Origin: Strobilurus pachycystidiatus
Lineage: Eukaryota > Basidiomycota > Agaricomycetes > Agaricales > Physalacriaceae
Direction of reading: 5' to 3'
Length of the DNA: 64,000 nucleotides
NCBI GenBank assembly: GCA_019915135.1
Contig: JAHLMK010000005.1
Span: forward strand, 1,550,001 to 1,614,000
A program made the position numbers and the translations under genes. Under the pieces are notes generated by a model that saw only the letters and a list, made by a program, of their open reading frames with translations, was not told where the DNA came from and did no database searches. Positions 11,956-23,188 of this stretch are shown here, in pieces; position 1 is the first letter of the stretch, and the number at the start of each line of letters is the position of its first letter.

Positions 11956-12513
11956 AATTTTCCCATCCATAACTTGCGCTAGGGTTCTTCCGTCTGCTGA
12001 GAGATATATTCCTCCTTTTTAACGTTCACTATGTACAGACGATGTTCTCGCAATGGCAATGCCTAGTACAACGGTGAGACCATGCCGCTATCGCTCCAGG
12101 TTGTCTTGATAACGGTGTTCTTCTTTGGGCTCGAGAAATCGGCCTTTCAGGCTAGTATACATAGGCTGTTTCTTGGACACAGTCGTTCATTTCGTGGCAC
12201 CGTGCTGACTTTGTTGTTGAATCATGGCCTGTGATTATAGCTGTTCATTGTATAGTTAAGGGATCATGACTCCTTTCAACGACCACCTCGTTGTGAAAAC
12301 GTGTACATCAAACTCGTGTCATAATCTCCACGCGTTTTGGGCATAATCTCGCGCCTTTGTGTGACGGGAGGCGAATGTTTTCACCGCCATGATGAGTCGA
12401 AACGCTTTGTCGGGATGGCTGCGCACTTTGACTCACCATATATAAAGGCGTCGATATTCCCTGGCGATGCATTCCTTTCCAACACTCTTCTGCTTCTGTT
12501 CGCCACTGGTGCG
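11956..12513. other. Intergenic region with SET-gene promoter
   Basis: No gene supported. The right end contains a consensus TATA element (listed separately) for the downstream SET-domain gene. Confidence 0.5.
12439..12446 (+). promoter_or_regulatory. TATA box of the SET-domain gene
   Basis: TATATAAA followed by GG lies 68 bp before the ATG at 12514. That spacing suits transcription starting around 12470. It argues against the more upstream in-frame ATG at 12415. Confidence 0.6.
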
Positions 12514-13640
12514 ATGGGTCTTGCCACCTATTCTTTTTCTTCTTCTTTGAACTCCCCGGTTGGAGTTTACTCGCGGAATCGCATTTATACCACGCCGACC
12601 GTTGAACGGTCATATCGCTTCGCGCCCATTCATTTCAATGATTTCACCTGCGCCACTCTTCTTCGCCATGACATCAGCCTCAAACTTCCCGTCAATCTTC
12701 CAGACATCTCCTCCAACTCTTCTGCCTTTGCTATCCGCCCAGTGCCTTTCAAAGGTCTTGGCCTTTTCGCCAAACGAGCAATAGCTCCCGGTGGCGTCAT
12801 CCTGATCGAGCATCCCCTACTCGTGGTGGCGCGGACATGCGAAGAGATCTCTGGACTCCTGGGACCTAGGGAGGAAAGACTGTTCTCGGCGCTATCCAAC
12901 TCCAAGCGTACCGAATGCGACAGGCAGGAGGATGGAATTAGGCAGACAAATGCTGTCGAGATCGAACTACCGACAGAGGACGGTATGATGCCGCATCAGG
13001 CCGTCTTTCTGCAGCTCAGTCGATGCAATCACAGGTGAGGTCTCCAAGCCTTTTACTTGAGGGTATGAACTGACCGAATGCCCCAAGCTGCTCTCCCAAC
13101 GCGCATTGGAAGTGGGACGCCGAAACGTTCTCCGTCACACTCGAAGCTGTTCGACCCATTGAACGCGGCGAGGAGATCACGATCCAATACATTGACTCTT
13201 GCATTGACTACCGACATCGACGCGACATTCTCGCGTCTCATTATGGGTTTGACTGTCTCTGCACAACCTGCAGTCAGCCCGATCACGAAGGGAGCAACAA
13301 GGCTCGTCGGGAGCTTCGTAACATCAGCAAGAGGCTGCCGTCTTTCGAAGCATGGTGCTCATCAAAGGAGTTGCCCGATGACTACCTGATCAACTTGTCA
13401 GAACGGGCGTTGCAGCTGCGGGACGCGGAGGGTCTGCAACTGTTCCATTCTCGGAAACACATCGACGACATGGCAATGTGCTACGCTGCCTTAGAAGACG
13501 CTGATATGTTCCGATCTTCTGTGGAGAGGGCGCTGGCTTGGAGGAAAGGAGGGCCGCTGGAGCATCGCCTTGTCCTTGAGTGTTGGCTAGAGGATCCGGC
13601 TCACTTCCCAGTATGGGGCATGAGAAGATGCTTGGGTTAA
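12514..13640 (+). CDS. SET-domain protein (putative lysine methyltransferase, SMYD-like layout)
   Basis: Two exons, 12514-13034 and 13088-13640. The splice recreates the SET hallmark NHSCSPNAHW exactly at the junction, so the intron is well supported. Other SET landmarks are GLGLFAKRAIAPG (SET-N), ECDRQEDG in the insert, VRPIERGEEITIQYID (the catalytic-side GEEIT-Y motif) and a Cys-rich post-SET (YGFDCLCTTC). The C-terminal third is helical and TPR-like (ERALQLRDAEGLQLFHSRKHIDDMAMCYAAL), as in fungal SET-TPR proteins that methylate lysines on proteins, not only on histones. The start is uncertain: ATG 12514 lies just downstream of a TATA box, while ATG 12415 would add a hydrophobic stretch. 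About 357 residues from 12514. Confidence 0.82.
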
Positions 13641-13997
13641 CGTCTATTATTATTATCTTATGTTCAACGATACTTACGACATTCACGACTACTGTATTAC
13701 CTCAGTACCTCCTTCTTAGAATCATTCGGCCTCGTCCGCAACTTTACACGGGTGAACGATCGACATATCTGTCTCTGGCTTCGCCCGCCACAAAGACGCG
13801 CCGTGATCATCTCAACATGGAAAAGAATCACTATCAGGCATGTGAGGCAATTGTGAGGCGATATCATCATTGTTTCTTGGAGTCAATTTGATCACACGAT
13901 CTTCCGAATACGACTTCTGCTACGGTAACGGCTTAATACGGGCTCTTACAGAATTTCATGGTAGATAGGATGAATATGTACAGGCATTTGGCACAGC
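13641..13997. other. Convergent intergenic gap
   Basis: 3' regions of the SET gene (plus) and the MDR oxidoreductase gene (minus). AT-rich in places (for example 13646-13665). No gene seen. Confidence 0.5.
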
Positions 13998-15462
13998 TCA
14001 CATGTCCTCCAAACTGATCACCACCTTGCCAACGTGAGCCTGCGATTGCAGGTATTCGTACGCCTGCACGGTCTGTGCAAAGGGGAAGACCTTGTCAATG
14101 ACTGGGCGGGTTGCCTCGGGGTGCGCCTCCATCAAGCGGATCATGTCTTTGAACCTTTGTCGTGAACTCGTCAGTAATTCGACGGCACACTGAAGGAAGA
14201 TGCATACTGCGAAACAGAGCCGATGCGAATGCCACGCATCGTAATTCCTCGACTGATAGCAAGGCCAAAGGCACTGTCTCCAGATCCGGCCTATACTCGC
14301 TGCATCAACAAATCCAATCCAAAAGTGACTCTCCATACCTCGGCACGACGACCAATTATATGGACGTATCCACCATATTTCGCGGCGAGCATGGAGCGAT
14401 GGCGGGTGCCGCTGCCACCAATCTATACGATACTTTGTAAGCCCGACATTATCAGACGTCTGCGGAAAACACAACCTCAAGGACATGGTCTACGCCTCTT
14501 CCATCGGTAATCTTGAGGACTTCTTGCTCCCAATCAGGAGTCTTGGAATAGTTGACGAGGTGTCTGGCGCCGTATCTCTTTGCAACCTCAAGTTTGCCGT
14601 CCGAAGATGATGTAGCAATGACTGTAGCACCGGAGGCGACCGCGAATTGCAGTCCGAACCTAGGATAAAGTCAGTCCTGATGTACACATTCAGCAAATCG
14701 AAAGATGAACATGGAAACACCGCCAGTGCCGAGGACAAGGACGTTGTCGCCTGCCTTCACAGGACGAGCTCCAACAAGAGCATTATAGGCCGTGAGAGCA
14801 GCACATGGGAGTGTAGAAGCCTCTTCATATGACAAATGTTCAGGAATTGCCACGAGACCCTGTCGATAAACGTTGAGATCTATTACGAAGGGAAATGGCA
14901 GGAAACTCACATGCGGCTTGAAGCTCTTGTACTGAGTCAGAACACCGTCTGACGCACCACCAAGTTCAGCCCTCCCCGTGGCAGGACTGGGATCCCCGTG
15001 CAGATGCTCCGGAGAAAAGTTGGCGCAGACGCGGTGACCTACTTTCCACTCCGAGACTTCCGAGCCGACTGCAATGATCTCGCCAGCCATATCCGAACAC
15101 GGTACGAGGAATTTCTTAGGACTGGAAGAACGAAAAGTAATTTGACTCTGATATAAGACACCCAGTTTACTTACGAGGCGTAAATGCCTGTGATCACCAT
15201 GATATCACGATACTTTTTGGAGGACACGCTGAGTGACTGACTACCGAAAGTCATGAGGAGACTGACCTGTAAGGAAACCGCATGAACTTGAACAAGAACC
15301 TCGCTGTTTTTCAGCGGAGGGAGGGAAGCAGATCTCTCTTCCAAGCCAGCGAAAGAACCAGGCTGACCAAGATCGTTAGACGTACGTCAATTTCCAGTGA
15401 AAAGCCCAGATTGAGATCACCTTAGCCAAGTAGTATTCGCGAGTTGAGGTAGGATTTGACAT
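13998..15462 (-). CDS. Medium-chain dehydrogenase/reductase (alcohol dehydrogenase-like, non-catalytic-zinc type)
   Basis: NAD(P)-dependent oxidoreductase of the MDR superfamily. Nine exons fit exactly and give 348 residues: 15421-15462, 15267-15362, 15175-15212, 14911-15121, 14711-14859, 14473-14659, 14339-14422, 14208-14290 and 13998-14154. The GroES-like N-domain reads VLVQVHAVSLQYRD, where classical zinc ADHs have a Cys ligand, so the catalytic zinc site appears absent. The next segment is PCSDMAGEIIAVG, GHRVCANF. The Rossmann motif is VLVLGTGGVSMFGLQFAVASGA, followed by VIATSSSDGKLEVAKRYGA. The C-terminus ends AQTVQAYEYLQSQAHVGKVVISLE, typical of the family. The intron inside the Rossmann motif uses a gttcat donor. 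The substrate cannot be predicted. Confidence 0.88.
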
Positions 15463-16351
15463 GTTTGTGGTTGCTCAAGTTGTGTGCGAGGCGAAAGAGC
15501 TGATGGCCAGTCTCCCACACTCACCCGTTATTTATGAGCCTGAGAGTTGTGCATGAGTGATGACAATCGATGTTATTTATACAAACTTGATGGCTCACGG
15601 GCTCTTGCACTCGTGCCGAATCGTCAACACATTGAATAGATGATTACGACTGACGCCCAAGGTCCTTCAATTTGCCAACTTGATTGGCTAACGAATCACC
15701 GTCGTTCACCGAGACGAATCGACAAGGTGTAAGACTCGAGGATACATCGAAGCTGACAAAGATTGCTGTTATTTGTGACATGCGTCTTGCCTTACGGCCT
15801 TCACCAAGCCGCGGACTCTCTGTCAGTACTGTCAGTGGAGTCCCGGTGAGTGGTGCAGTAAGCGTCTGGTAAGCCAGTGGTAAGCGCAGAGAGAAAAGAC
15901 TGTGGCTGTGTCTTGAGCTTGCACATGATTACCAATATCAACTCGTAAGTGTGGCGTCAAGCAGCCAACTTGTGACGCTTGACCTCAACGGATCGAAGAA
16001 GTTGATGTGCATTAGATGTCAAATCCTCGCGACCACACAGGCATCATCATCCCTTTCTCTCAAGACCGTGCGGCTCCATGCCATATATGAGGGCCGTATT
16101 CACGAACACCGAAGAGTCTTCGTGCCATTTCAATGTCACAATGACTAGTGGGATGTAGCCGTATAATTATTATGGCATGTAAGTACATAGAGCCTCGTAA
16201 TCAAAATACAAGTGCTGGTAAATCCATCATATATACTTCGGTAGCTTTATGGCTCTACCATCCCCTCGATTGCACTCTCGTCGTTACGTTCATGTTGTAG
16301 CATACATACTGTACATTGTCTAGTGATTTGCTGCTTCCACTCTGCCCTATA
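15463..16351. other. Intergenic region upstream of the MDR gene
   Basis: About 890 bp between the MDR gene start and the 3' end of the MFS gene, both on the minus strand. A TATA-like ttatttatg (+ strand) sits at about 15528-15536, some 65 bp upstream of the MDR ATG. Otherwise only non-convincing short frames. Confidence 0.45.
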
Positions 16352-18292
16352 CTAGGCAGCAAAGCGTGACGCGGAGCGTAGCCGCGCCCCAATTCTCTGG
16401 GCAATAAATCTGACTGACTGTCAGCAATAATTCGGGGGAGAAAGAAGCAGCGACGTACGGTAGAGGCGCCATCACGGTCATTACTCCCGCTAGAAGCGCA
16501 GTCGCGCCCGCAGTGCCTAGGGCGTTGTACATAGCCCCAGCAAACAAGGGGAATGCTGCTGCGAAGGAACACCGCAGCGCAGTGTTAGACGCCATGGCGG
16601 ATGCGGATATTGGTCTGTAGGCCGTGACAAGATATGTGAACACCGAGCTGACCACGAGAAATACGCCAGCTCCGAAGGGAATCGACCCAATGATGGGGAC
16701 GACCCAATGTACACTCGAGAACGACGTGAAGGCGATCCAATAGAGGCCGACGGGAACGAGAATGCCTCCAAGTTGGCCCATGTACAGTCTAGATTCGGGA
16801 AGTGCATTGCCATCATTTTTGGCAGCATCTCGCGCCAACAATCTGTGAAAAGAATGAGCATATTGTCACCTTTATGTATGCTAGACTCGCTTACGAGTTC
16901 CAATATCTTTGTGACAGCGAGGCTGATACCATTCCCATCCCGATTTCGAGATAGGTCATACCCGTCTGCTGCATACTGAAGCCATGGTGCTTTTCGTAGA
17001 TCTTTGGGAAGGCCTGGAATGTTAAAAACAGGATACCCGAGATGAGTGCCGTCCTATCAGAGGGTTAGCAACAGAGTGGCGCTGGTTTCTGACGATAGTC
17101 GAACCATATATTGAGAAGTAGAGCCATCCGGTCGTAGAACATGAGTTCTACAAGGCAGGTAAGCAAACAGTGCGGGCAAGCGATGACATGAAATCTTACG
17201 GAAGGGCCTGTAGCAGCTGACGACGATGGCATGCACTAAATTCTTGTCTTGACGGTCCAACGGCGCCCAGTAGCGTGCATCTCCGCTCGACTTGCGAAGG
17301 CTGCATAGTGTAAGACAAACAGACTCTTGAAGCAGTGAATATACATACCAGGACGATAGCGGCTAGTTGCACGAAGACCCAAATCAGCATGATTTGGTAA
17401 GTCCACCTCCAACTGAGGTTCTGTAGTCACTTGAGTCTATATGTCACCGTACAGTACTATTGCAACGAAGTTGAACGAACCTGGTTAACGAATCTTATAG
17501 TGCAATTAGTTCCTGAACAATGGGCAGGTTGACAACACCTACCCACTGATGAGAGGCCCAAATACTGGACCGATGAATGGTGACAGCGTGTAAAGTGCCA
17601 TCGGACTTGGGAGGCGATGGATTGATCAGACTCCAGCGTCGCGGAAGACAAAGAAAGCGTACTTAGCCACACTGTCATTATCGAACAGATCACTAACAGT
17701 ACCACCAGCAACACTCAAGAAGGCCGATCCACAGAAACCAGCGAAGAATCGAAAGACTAGGTAGACGGCGATGTTGGGGGCGAATGTGACGTGGAAGGAG
17801 AATATGAAGAGGAGAGCGTAGGATACCCGGTATACATTGCTTCGGCCGTAGACTTCAGACAACGGTCCAATCTGAGGACAACGTTAGACTGAAGATTCAA
17901 GCAGCGGAGACGGAGACCCACGAGAAGTGGACCACACCCCAATCCTTCGACGAAGAGACTGACAGAAAGCACTGTCACGATATGAGAGACGCCAAATTCT
18001 TCCGCGACCGCGCCCTCCGTGAATGCTGCCTACGACGAATCGTGACACAAAGCCGGGGTTCATGATATTCACGTACCACAGAAGACAAGCCCGTCACATA
18101 GAAGGAGGCGCAACTTATCACTACCACGATCATCCACTTTCGAAGACTGTACATCTTTTGTGGATGGTCTGCATTGAGGATGACTTCAAATTGGTCGTGT
18201 ATGGGCTCCGAATCCGACTTGGTAGGTGGAATATGCTGCTCTACATCTTGAGCCTTCTCTGCAGTAGTAGGTGTAGAGGGGTGCGTAGACAT
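16352..18292 (-). CDS. MFS multidrug/polyamine-type transporter (DHA1-like), possibly disrupted
   Basis: Twelve-TM-type exporter of the DHA1 fungal group. Recognisable pieces in order: hydrophilic N-terminus MSTHPSTPTTAEKAQ; RKWMIVVVISCASFYVTG; the motif-A region LLIGPLSEVYGRSNVYRVSY; ANPMALYTLSPFIGPVFGPLISGFVNQ (the motif-C-like G/P-rich TM5); SWRWTYQIMLIWV; LRKSSGDARYWAPLD; the second-half TMs; and a C-terminal FIAQRIGARLRS. About ten introns are GT-AG and frame-consistent. One exception is between AAIVL (near 17350) and LRKSSG (near 17300), where homologues have a VPETY segment of about 14 residues. Here no GT-AG choice both restores that segment and keeps the frame (see findings). It is either a decayed gene or one with non-canonical splicing. 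Tandem with the amylase gene but unrelated in function. Confidence 0.75.
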
Positions 18293-18775
18293 GATGTGAT
18301 GAATAGGGAAATCCACTTGCGAGGATACATGATGGCTTCTAAAGTCAAACCCAGTGGAGTCTGCGGAGTCTGCTGTTTAGGTTGAGAGTGAAATGGATCT
18401 GTCAGCGACGCGGCATTTCCGTCTTAGTAAGGGCCGGGGAAGCCATCTAAATAAGCGTGGATAACAAAATGACGTGAAGGTCTGTGCAGGTCTGACTGCG
18501 ATGGTTCAATTGGTTGTTGTTCAAATGACAGACTGTTGCCTTGTAACTGTTGTGAATCAACGGGAATTTCGATCGACGGGATAAATTGTATTCTGTGATT
18601 GGAAAAGAGTGGATTGCTTCGGGTATAAACTCGTCGAGAGCTTGTAGATAAATAGGAATCGTATCAAACATCACCGCCACGTCCCAGATATGTTTTGTAC
18701 AGGTACGAACAGTTGACTGGCGGTTGGTAACAATATCGAGTCTTGACAAACCTGTCGGCAAGCGATGTTATGTCT
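18293..18775. other. Intergenic region between amylase and MFS genes
   Basis: About 480 bp. A 104-codon open frame lies here on the minus strand (18447-18761) but shows no family resemblance and no spliced partners, so it is not called. Confidence 0.45.
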
Positions 18776-20822
18776 TCAGACCTTGACGCCCGTATGGATA
18801 GCGAGGGCACTCCGGGCAGGAATTGTCCCCGTGAATTTGCCTCCTGAGACAGTGAATCTTTGACAAATCAATTCAGTAGATGAGCGAGAAAGTGTCCAGG
18901 GAGATCACTCACGATTTTCCAGTACACGACCCAGAGCTGCTTGTTCCGCTGATGACATCGCAGTACTTGCCGTTTGCGAGGGATGTGGTGAAAGTGGTGG
19001 TCCAAGCTGAGTCAGCGTTGTTAATCGCCACGAAGCCAAGAGAACCTTCACTGAAAGTCAACAAAATCACTGCTGCGACAAGGTACAAGACACAAACCCC
19101 GTCCGAAGGCGATCCGCGATGACTGAGGGGACACCCAGTTGGTTATCGCAGCAGATCCGACATGGTTCCTGAAGGCAACCATATGGGAGAACGCGACCCA
19201 ACGGTGTTGACAGAGCCATCCGTTCGTGCCGCCGAGTCCAGAGCATGTCCCGGCGCCTGAAATGTCATTTCAGGAGAAGCATGGGAATGGATGAGTTGAC
19301 CTACCACCATTCGGAGCACCTTGAGAAGTGCCCGAGAACGAATATCCCGACAGAATGGTGGGCGTTCCGTACGGGTGGGCCAAAGAGAATATCGTGGCAG
19401 TGACGTAGGTGTTGTCAGGTGAGTTGTAGTTCAGCGAGTCTCCATTCTGAGGATGTCATGAGATATTGCAAAGTTGGATGATTGACTGAGGATTACCCTT
19501 TCGGTGTCATGGTTGGCCACAAAGACGTTGACGGATTTTCCAGCGATCCAGCCTAAATTTCTCAAGATATTAGATATGCTCTGAGTTAATTTTCCGCGCC
19601 ATGTTACCTTTACTGTCAAGATTCTTCAGTCCATCTATCGCGCCGTTGAGGAACGCCTTCTTGACCGCGTAAGTGTACCGGAATCTGAAGGCGTGTTATC
19701 ATCGATACTTATCGCTAGATGCGGAATTGAATGCTTTACTTACTCTTGTACGTCTCCAATCCCAGTGTAGTCCGAAATATCGATGGTTCCGTCGGCTATG
19801 ACTTCCTGTGTGATGTAGATCGAAGAGGACGTGAACCTGGACTTGATATTGGCGATATCAGCAGCAGCAATGTCTGAAAGATGCCATCAGATCAAAAATG
19901 ACGACCTGATGTGGCGGAAGACGTACGTTTCGCAGCATCGAGACGGAGACCGTCGACGCCCAGAGATAGCAGGTCGTTCACATATTTAGCAAGACGTGCG
20001 CGAACGTATTCCGTCTCTGTGGCTAGACTGCGATGGAAAGACAGGGTCAGTCATCGAAACACTTTGAGATGGCAGACCGCTTACTCCGCGAGGTTGACGA
20101 GCTCGCACGTCTGTACTTGTTTGCGACTTGAGTAGTCCACGATATCATCACCAGGGGTCAAACCACAGTGGTGGAAGTCCTGTGAAGGCTGTTGAGATCA
20201 TGGCACTCGGCGCTCAGAAACAAATCGACCTGTGTCTGATATATTCCGGGGTAGTTGTAGTGCGTGAACGTCGAGCCTGCAACACCCTTCCCGGAGTCTG
20301 ATCCCGCCATGTGGTTCAGGATGGTATCTTTGTAGAATCATTGTTTAGTATCTTGATTGACTTTCCATTTTGCACCTACCGACAAGGACCTTCACCCCCG
20401 CTTTGTGACAGGTTGTGACCATGCTGGTTGGAATGTGTCAGTGGGAAGATAAAGGGAAGGCATCGAGCCATAGTACTTGGCAAATTGCGCACGGTTGCCG
20501 CGCTTGGACGTCAGGGTGTATGAAACAGGCTGGTAGTCAGTCCACCAAGCGTCCCCAGTAACATGCTCGGCCGGGGGGCTGACTGTGGATAGGGGGTGCG
20601 ATCAGCGCTGTGTTCCGCGACAGAAAGGGACGACAAACCTTGAACGAACCCATAGCCAGCTGGGCCGATGAAGGCCGTGCATTCCGCCGCGACGCTATCC
20701 CAAGACCATTCGAATAGCTGGATGATGACCGATTTGGTACCAGAGGGAGCTCTTTCAACGAGAGTGGGGGCCGCTAATACATAGGGAAGAAGAAGAAGGA
20801 GAAAAGACAGGTAGTTCATCAT
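18776..20822 (-). CDS. Secreted alpha-amylase, GH13
   Basis: Endo-hydrolase of starch and glycogen alpha-1,4 bonds. It begins with a clear signal peptide ([18 protein letters not shown]), then the mature start near [29 protein letters not shown]. The TIM-barrel motifs are visible across exons: DTILNHMAG (region I), GLRLDAAKH with the nucleophile Asp (region II), ITQEVIADG with the acid/base Glu (region III) and FVANHDTER with the transition-state Asp (region IV). The C-terminal beta domain ends [11 protein letters not shown]. No starch-binding CBM20 follows. The chemistry and layout resemble the animal/bacterial-like fungal GH13 subgroup, not TAKA-amylase. Roughly 450-470 residues, many short GT-AG introns. 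A TATA box precedes the start. Confidence 0.92.
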
Positions 20823-21599
20823 GGTTGAGAAGAAAGAAAGGGTATGAGCGATGAAGACCAAAATCACCCGTTTATATACGCGCCTCCAAGCATGATGAAA
20901 CACGTCGGTTGCTCACGAGCCAGAGCGTCGCGTGCTGTCGTCTGCGTAACCCAGGCGATCTTCGTAATTTGATCGCCAGGGTGAAGATGGAAATTCAGGC
21001 GACGCTACACTCTGTGGGCTGGAAAAAGAGAACAGGTCCTAGTCCAAGGCTGTTCGAATTCTTCGTTTTTAGTTGAGAGGTGCGTCGCAACGCCAGCTCG
21101 GAGGTGATACAGTCCCAAGACCTATGTAAGTTCACGAACGTTCAGGCCCAGGCATCCCATCATCTGGACAGATGTATTTTGCAATTGACAATGATAGTGT
21201 CTTGTGTTAAGATGGGAAAACGGCTATTCTGCTCTGCGAGAGCCTGGCGCGAGGGGAATATACGAGAGAGTCGGGACACCAAGACCCGACCAAGGTGCTG
21301 CCAAGACGAGAGGGCGTTTCAGAGGATTTCAGATGCGTATGGGGACGGCTAGTCAGAGGGATCGGCAATACAGTTTTGAGCAGCAAATGTAGGAGAATCA
21401 GAGACTCTCCGGTCGTATCTTCTCCGGAGAGCAAGTGTGAATAACAGTCTTACTTGAAAGCTGGGACTTGGAAGTTGGAAGACAAGAGTGACCGGCATTC
21501 CGGCAGGACTCATGTCGAACAAGCTGACAAAGCAACAATGTCGCAAACAACGCGCTTTGAGTAGAACCACCAAGTCAATATCCTGCGCTGGAGTAACCC
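20823..21599. promoter_or_regulatory. Divergent region amylase / LYR-protein gene
   Basis: About 780 bp between two divergent start codons. Apart from the amylase TATA box, no motif is called. The open frames here are short and overlap the LYR gene's 5' region in the wrong frame. Confidence 0.4.
20871..20878 (-). promoter_or_regulatory. TATA box of the amylase gene
   Basis: On the minus strand this reads TATATAAA, about 50 bp upstream of the ATG at 20822. This fits a regulated, strongly inducible secreted-enzyme gene. Confidence 0.6.
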
Positions 21600-23088
21600 A
21601 TGTCTGTCCAGCTCCCGCATGCTGTCGGATCGTCGTCTTTTCGCGCGTCGTTGGCGCAAGCAGTCGCCTCATCCCGCCGACAGCGGCCAAGAGTACCGTT
21701 CTGGGAGCTACCGGCGCACCGTGTTCCTACATTGCATCTATATCGCTGCCTGCTGCGAATATCCCCCACAGACAATGTGCGTCTGCGCGTCTGGCTCTAC
21801 CTGTTATTAATTTGGTGCAGATTCGTGCCAAAGTCATTGAACAATTCCACGCATGCAAACACTTGACATCAACCAGCCACACGAAAGAGTTTCTTAGGAC
21901 GGCGTACAAGGTGCTTCAGACGCGCCCATTCCTGCACGACAGGCCTTCTCATATTCTCAGCTTCTAGGTGCCATTGAGGCCTCGAGAACCGACGTCAACG
22001 TTGAGCAGATATTGCGCCGTTATGACAGGCTGATTGGTGCACAAAGAGACCGACAACGTTGGCTGCAGCAAGAACAGGACGAGCTCGTGCGTCTCTGCCC
22101 CTATATTGGATATTTCTATAATTTTATCTCACAGAAATGGCGACACCGACTCAAGAATCGAGCTATCCTTACAGGCGGCTTCATGCATGCATCCTTCATG
22201 CATCCACCACTACCGCGAATGAAGCGACAGCCCCTGCGATTATCTGCGATGATACGCTACAGACTTCGCAAATTCACCGAAAAGTGAGTGTCCCACCGTA
22301 ACGATAGTTACTATCTTGAGAGAATGCTTGTCAAAAAACCTGTCGGGGTACCAGATACCCGACGAGTTACTACCCTCGATGTAACGGAACTCGGTGCTGA
22401 TATCTCACCGCAGATCGGAACGCGAGAGGCTCCTACTAGATGACATGAAGACCCTGAATCTTGAAGCTAAACTAGAGACAGAGTATATTGAGGAACCTGC
22501 GGAGAGGTTCTACGCGTCCGAACTCCCTAGTTGGGGTACGTATTCTGCCTTGGACTAGAATTCACTGGCTGACAACAAAGTGATCTAGTCGCCTCTATAC
22601 AGGAGCAAACTGATGATATCCACAAATGGATGGCGCGCGGCCTGAAAAGAGGAAAGCAGCCAGTACCACAGGGCCTCTTCAACCAAGTCATGCAAGCTCG
22701 CCGGAACCGCATCGAAAATAAAACAAGGGAACGACAACGTGAACTCTCCGGCCAAATACTTCCAAGGACGAGGGCCCGTGCGGCGCAGGGGCCTCCGGCA
22801 CATGTCCTGAACCGAATGAACCCTTTACAGGAAGCTCGGGACAAATACGTGCGCCGTTCCATCTCCGAAGTGGGCTACCAAGGAATGGTCAAGTCCAAGA
22901 TGGGGTTCAGACTTGCTCGCCTTAACGGGCAATCTAGGCACACAGACAAAGGAGTAGAGTCGTGGAGTGTTGAAGACGGGTGCTGGATCAATGAGGCCGA
23001 CGAGAGGCGTCTCCGAGAGCAATGGAACGAGGTAGAACAGGCTAATGCAGCTCGCCGAGCTCGCGCGCCAGATGCGAGCGCCATCTGA
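21600..23088 (+). CDS. LYR-motif (Complex1_LYR) mitochondrial-type protein
   Basis: Five exons join in frame: 21600-21776, 21821-21910, 21961-22283, 22414-22535 and 22589-23088, about 403 residues. After an Arg/Ser-rich leader (SSSFRASLAQAVASSRRQRPR, matrix-presequence-like), the protein has HRVPTLHLYRCLLR, containing the LYR tripeptide. A helix follows, IRAKVIEQFHACKHL, with the conserved Phe, and then FLRTAYKLLGAIEASRTDVNVEQILRRYDRLI. This is the three-helix layout of LYR proteins, which bind acyl-ACP and act in Fe-S cluster delivery or respiratory complex assembly. A C-terminal extension contains PPLPRMKRQPLRLS and a long Arg/Gln-rich helical part (MARGLKRGKQPVPQGLFNQV). Its precise client is unknown. 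The frame-preserving exons across unrelated open frames support the model. Confidence 0.78.
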
Positions 23089-23188
23089 TCCCTCGGCTCT
23101 CTGTGACATGATCGCGAAGCACACTTGAGACTAACCCTCTTTTTCGCTCGCCACTCAATCTCTACATCCACGTACCATCAATCGTCCC

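Noticed and set aside
18447..18761. 104-codon open frame as a gene
   Set aside because: No motif, no splice partners, and it sits in the short gap between two same-strand genes.
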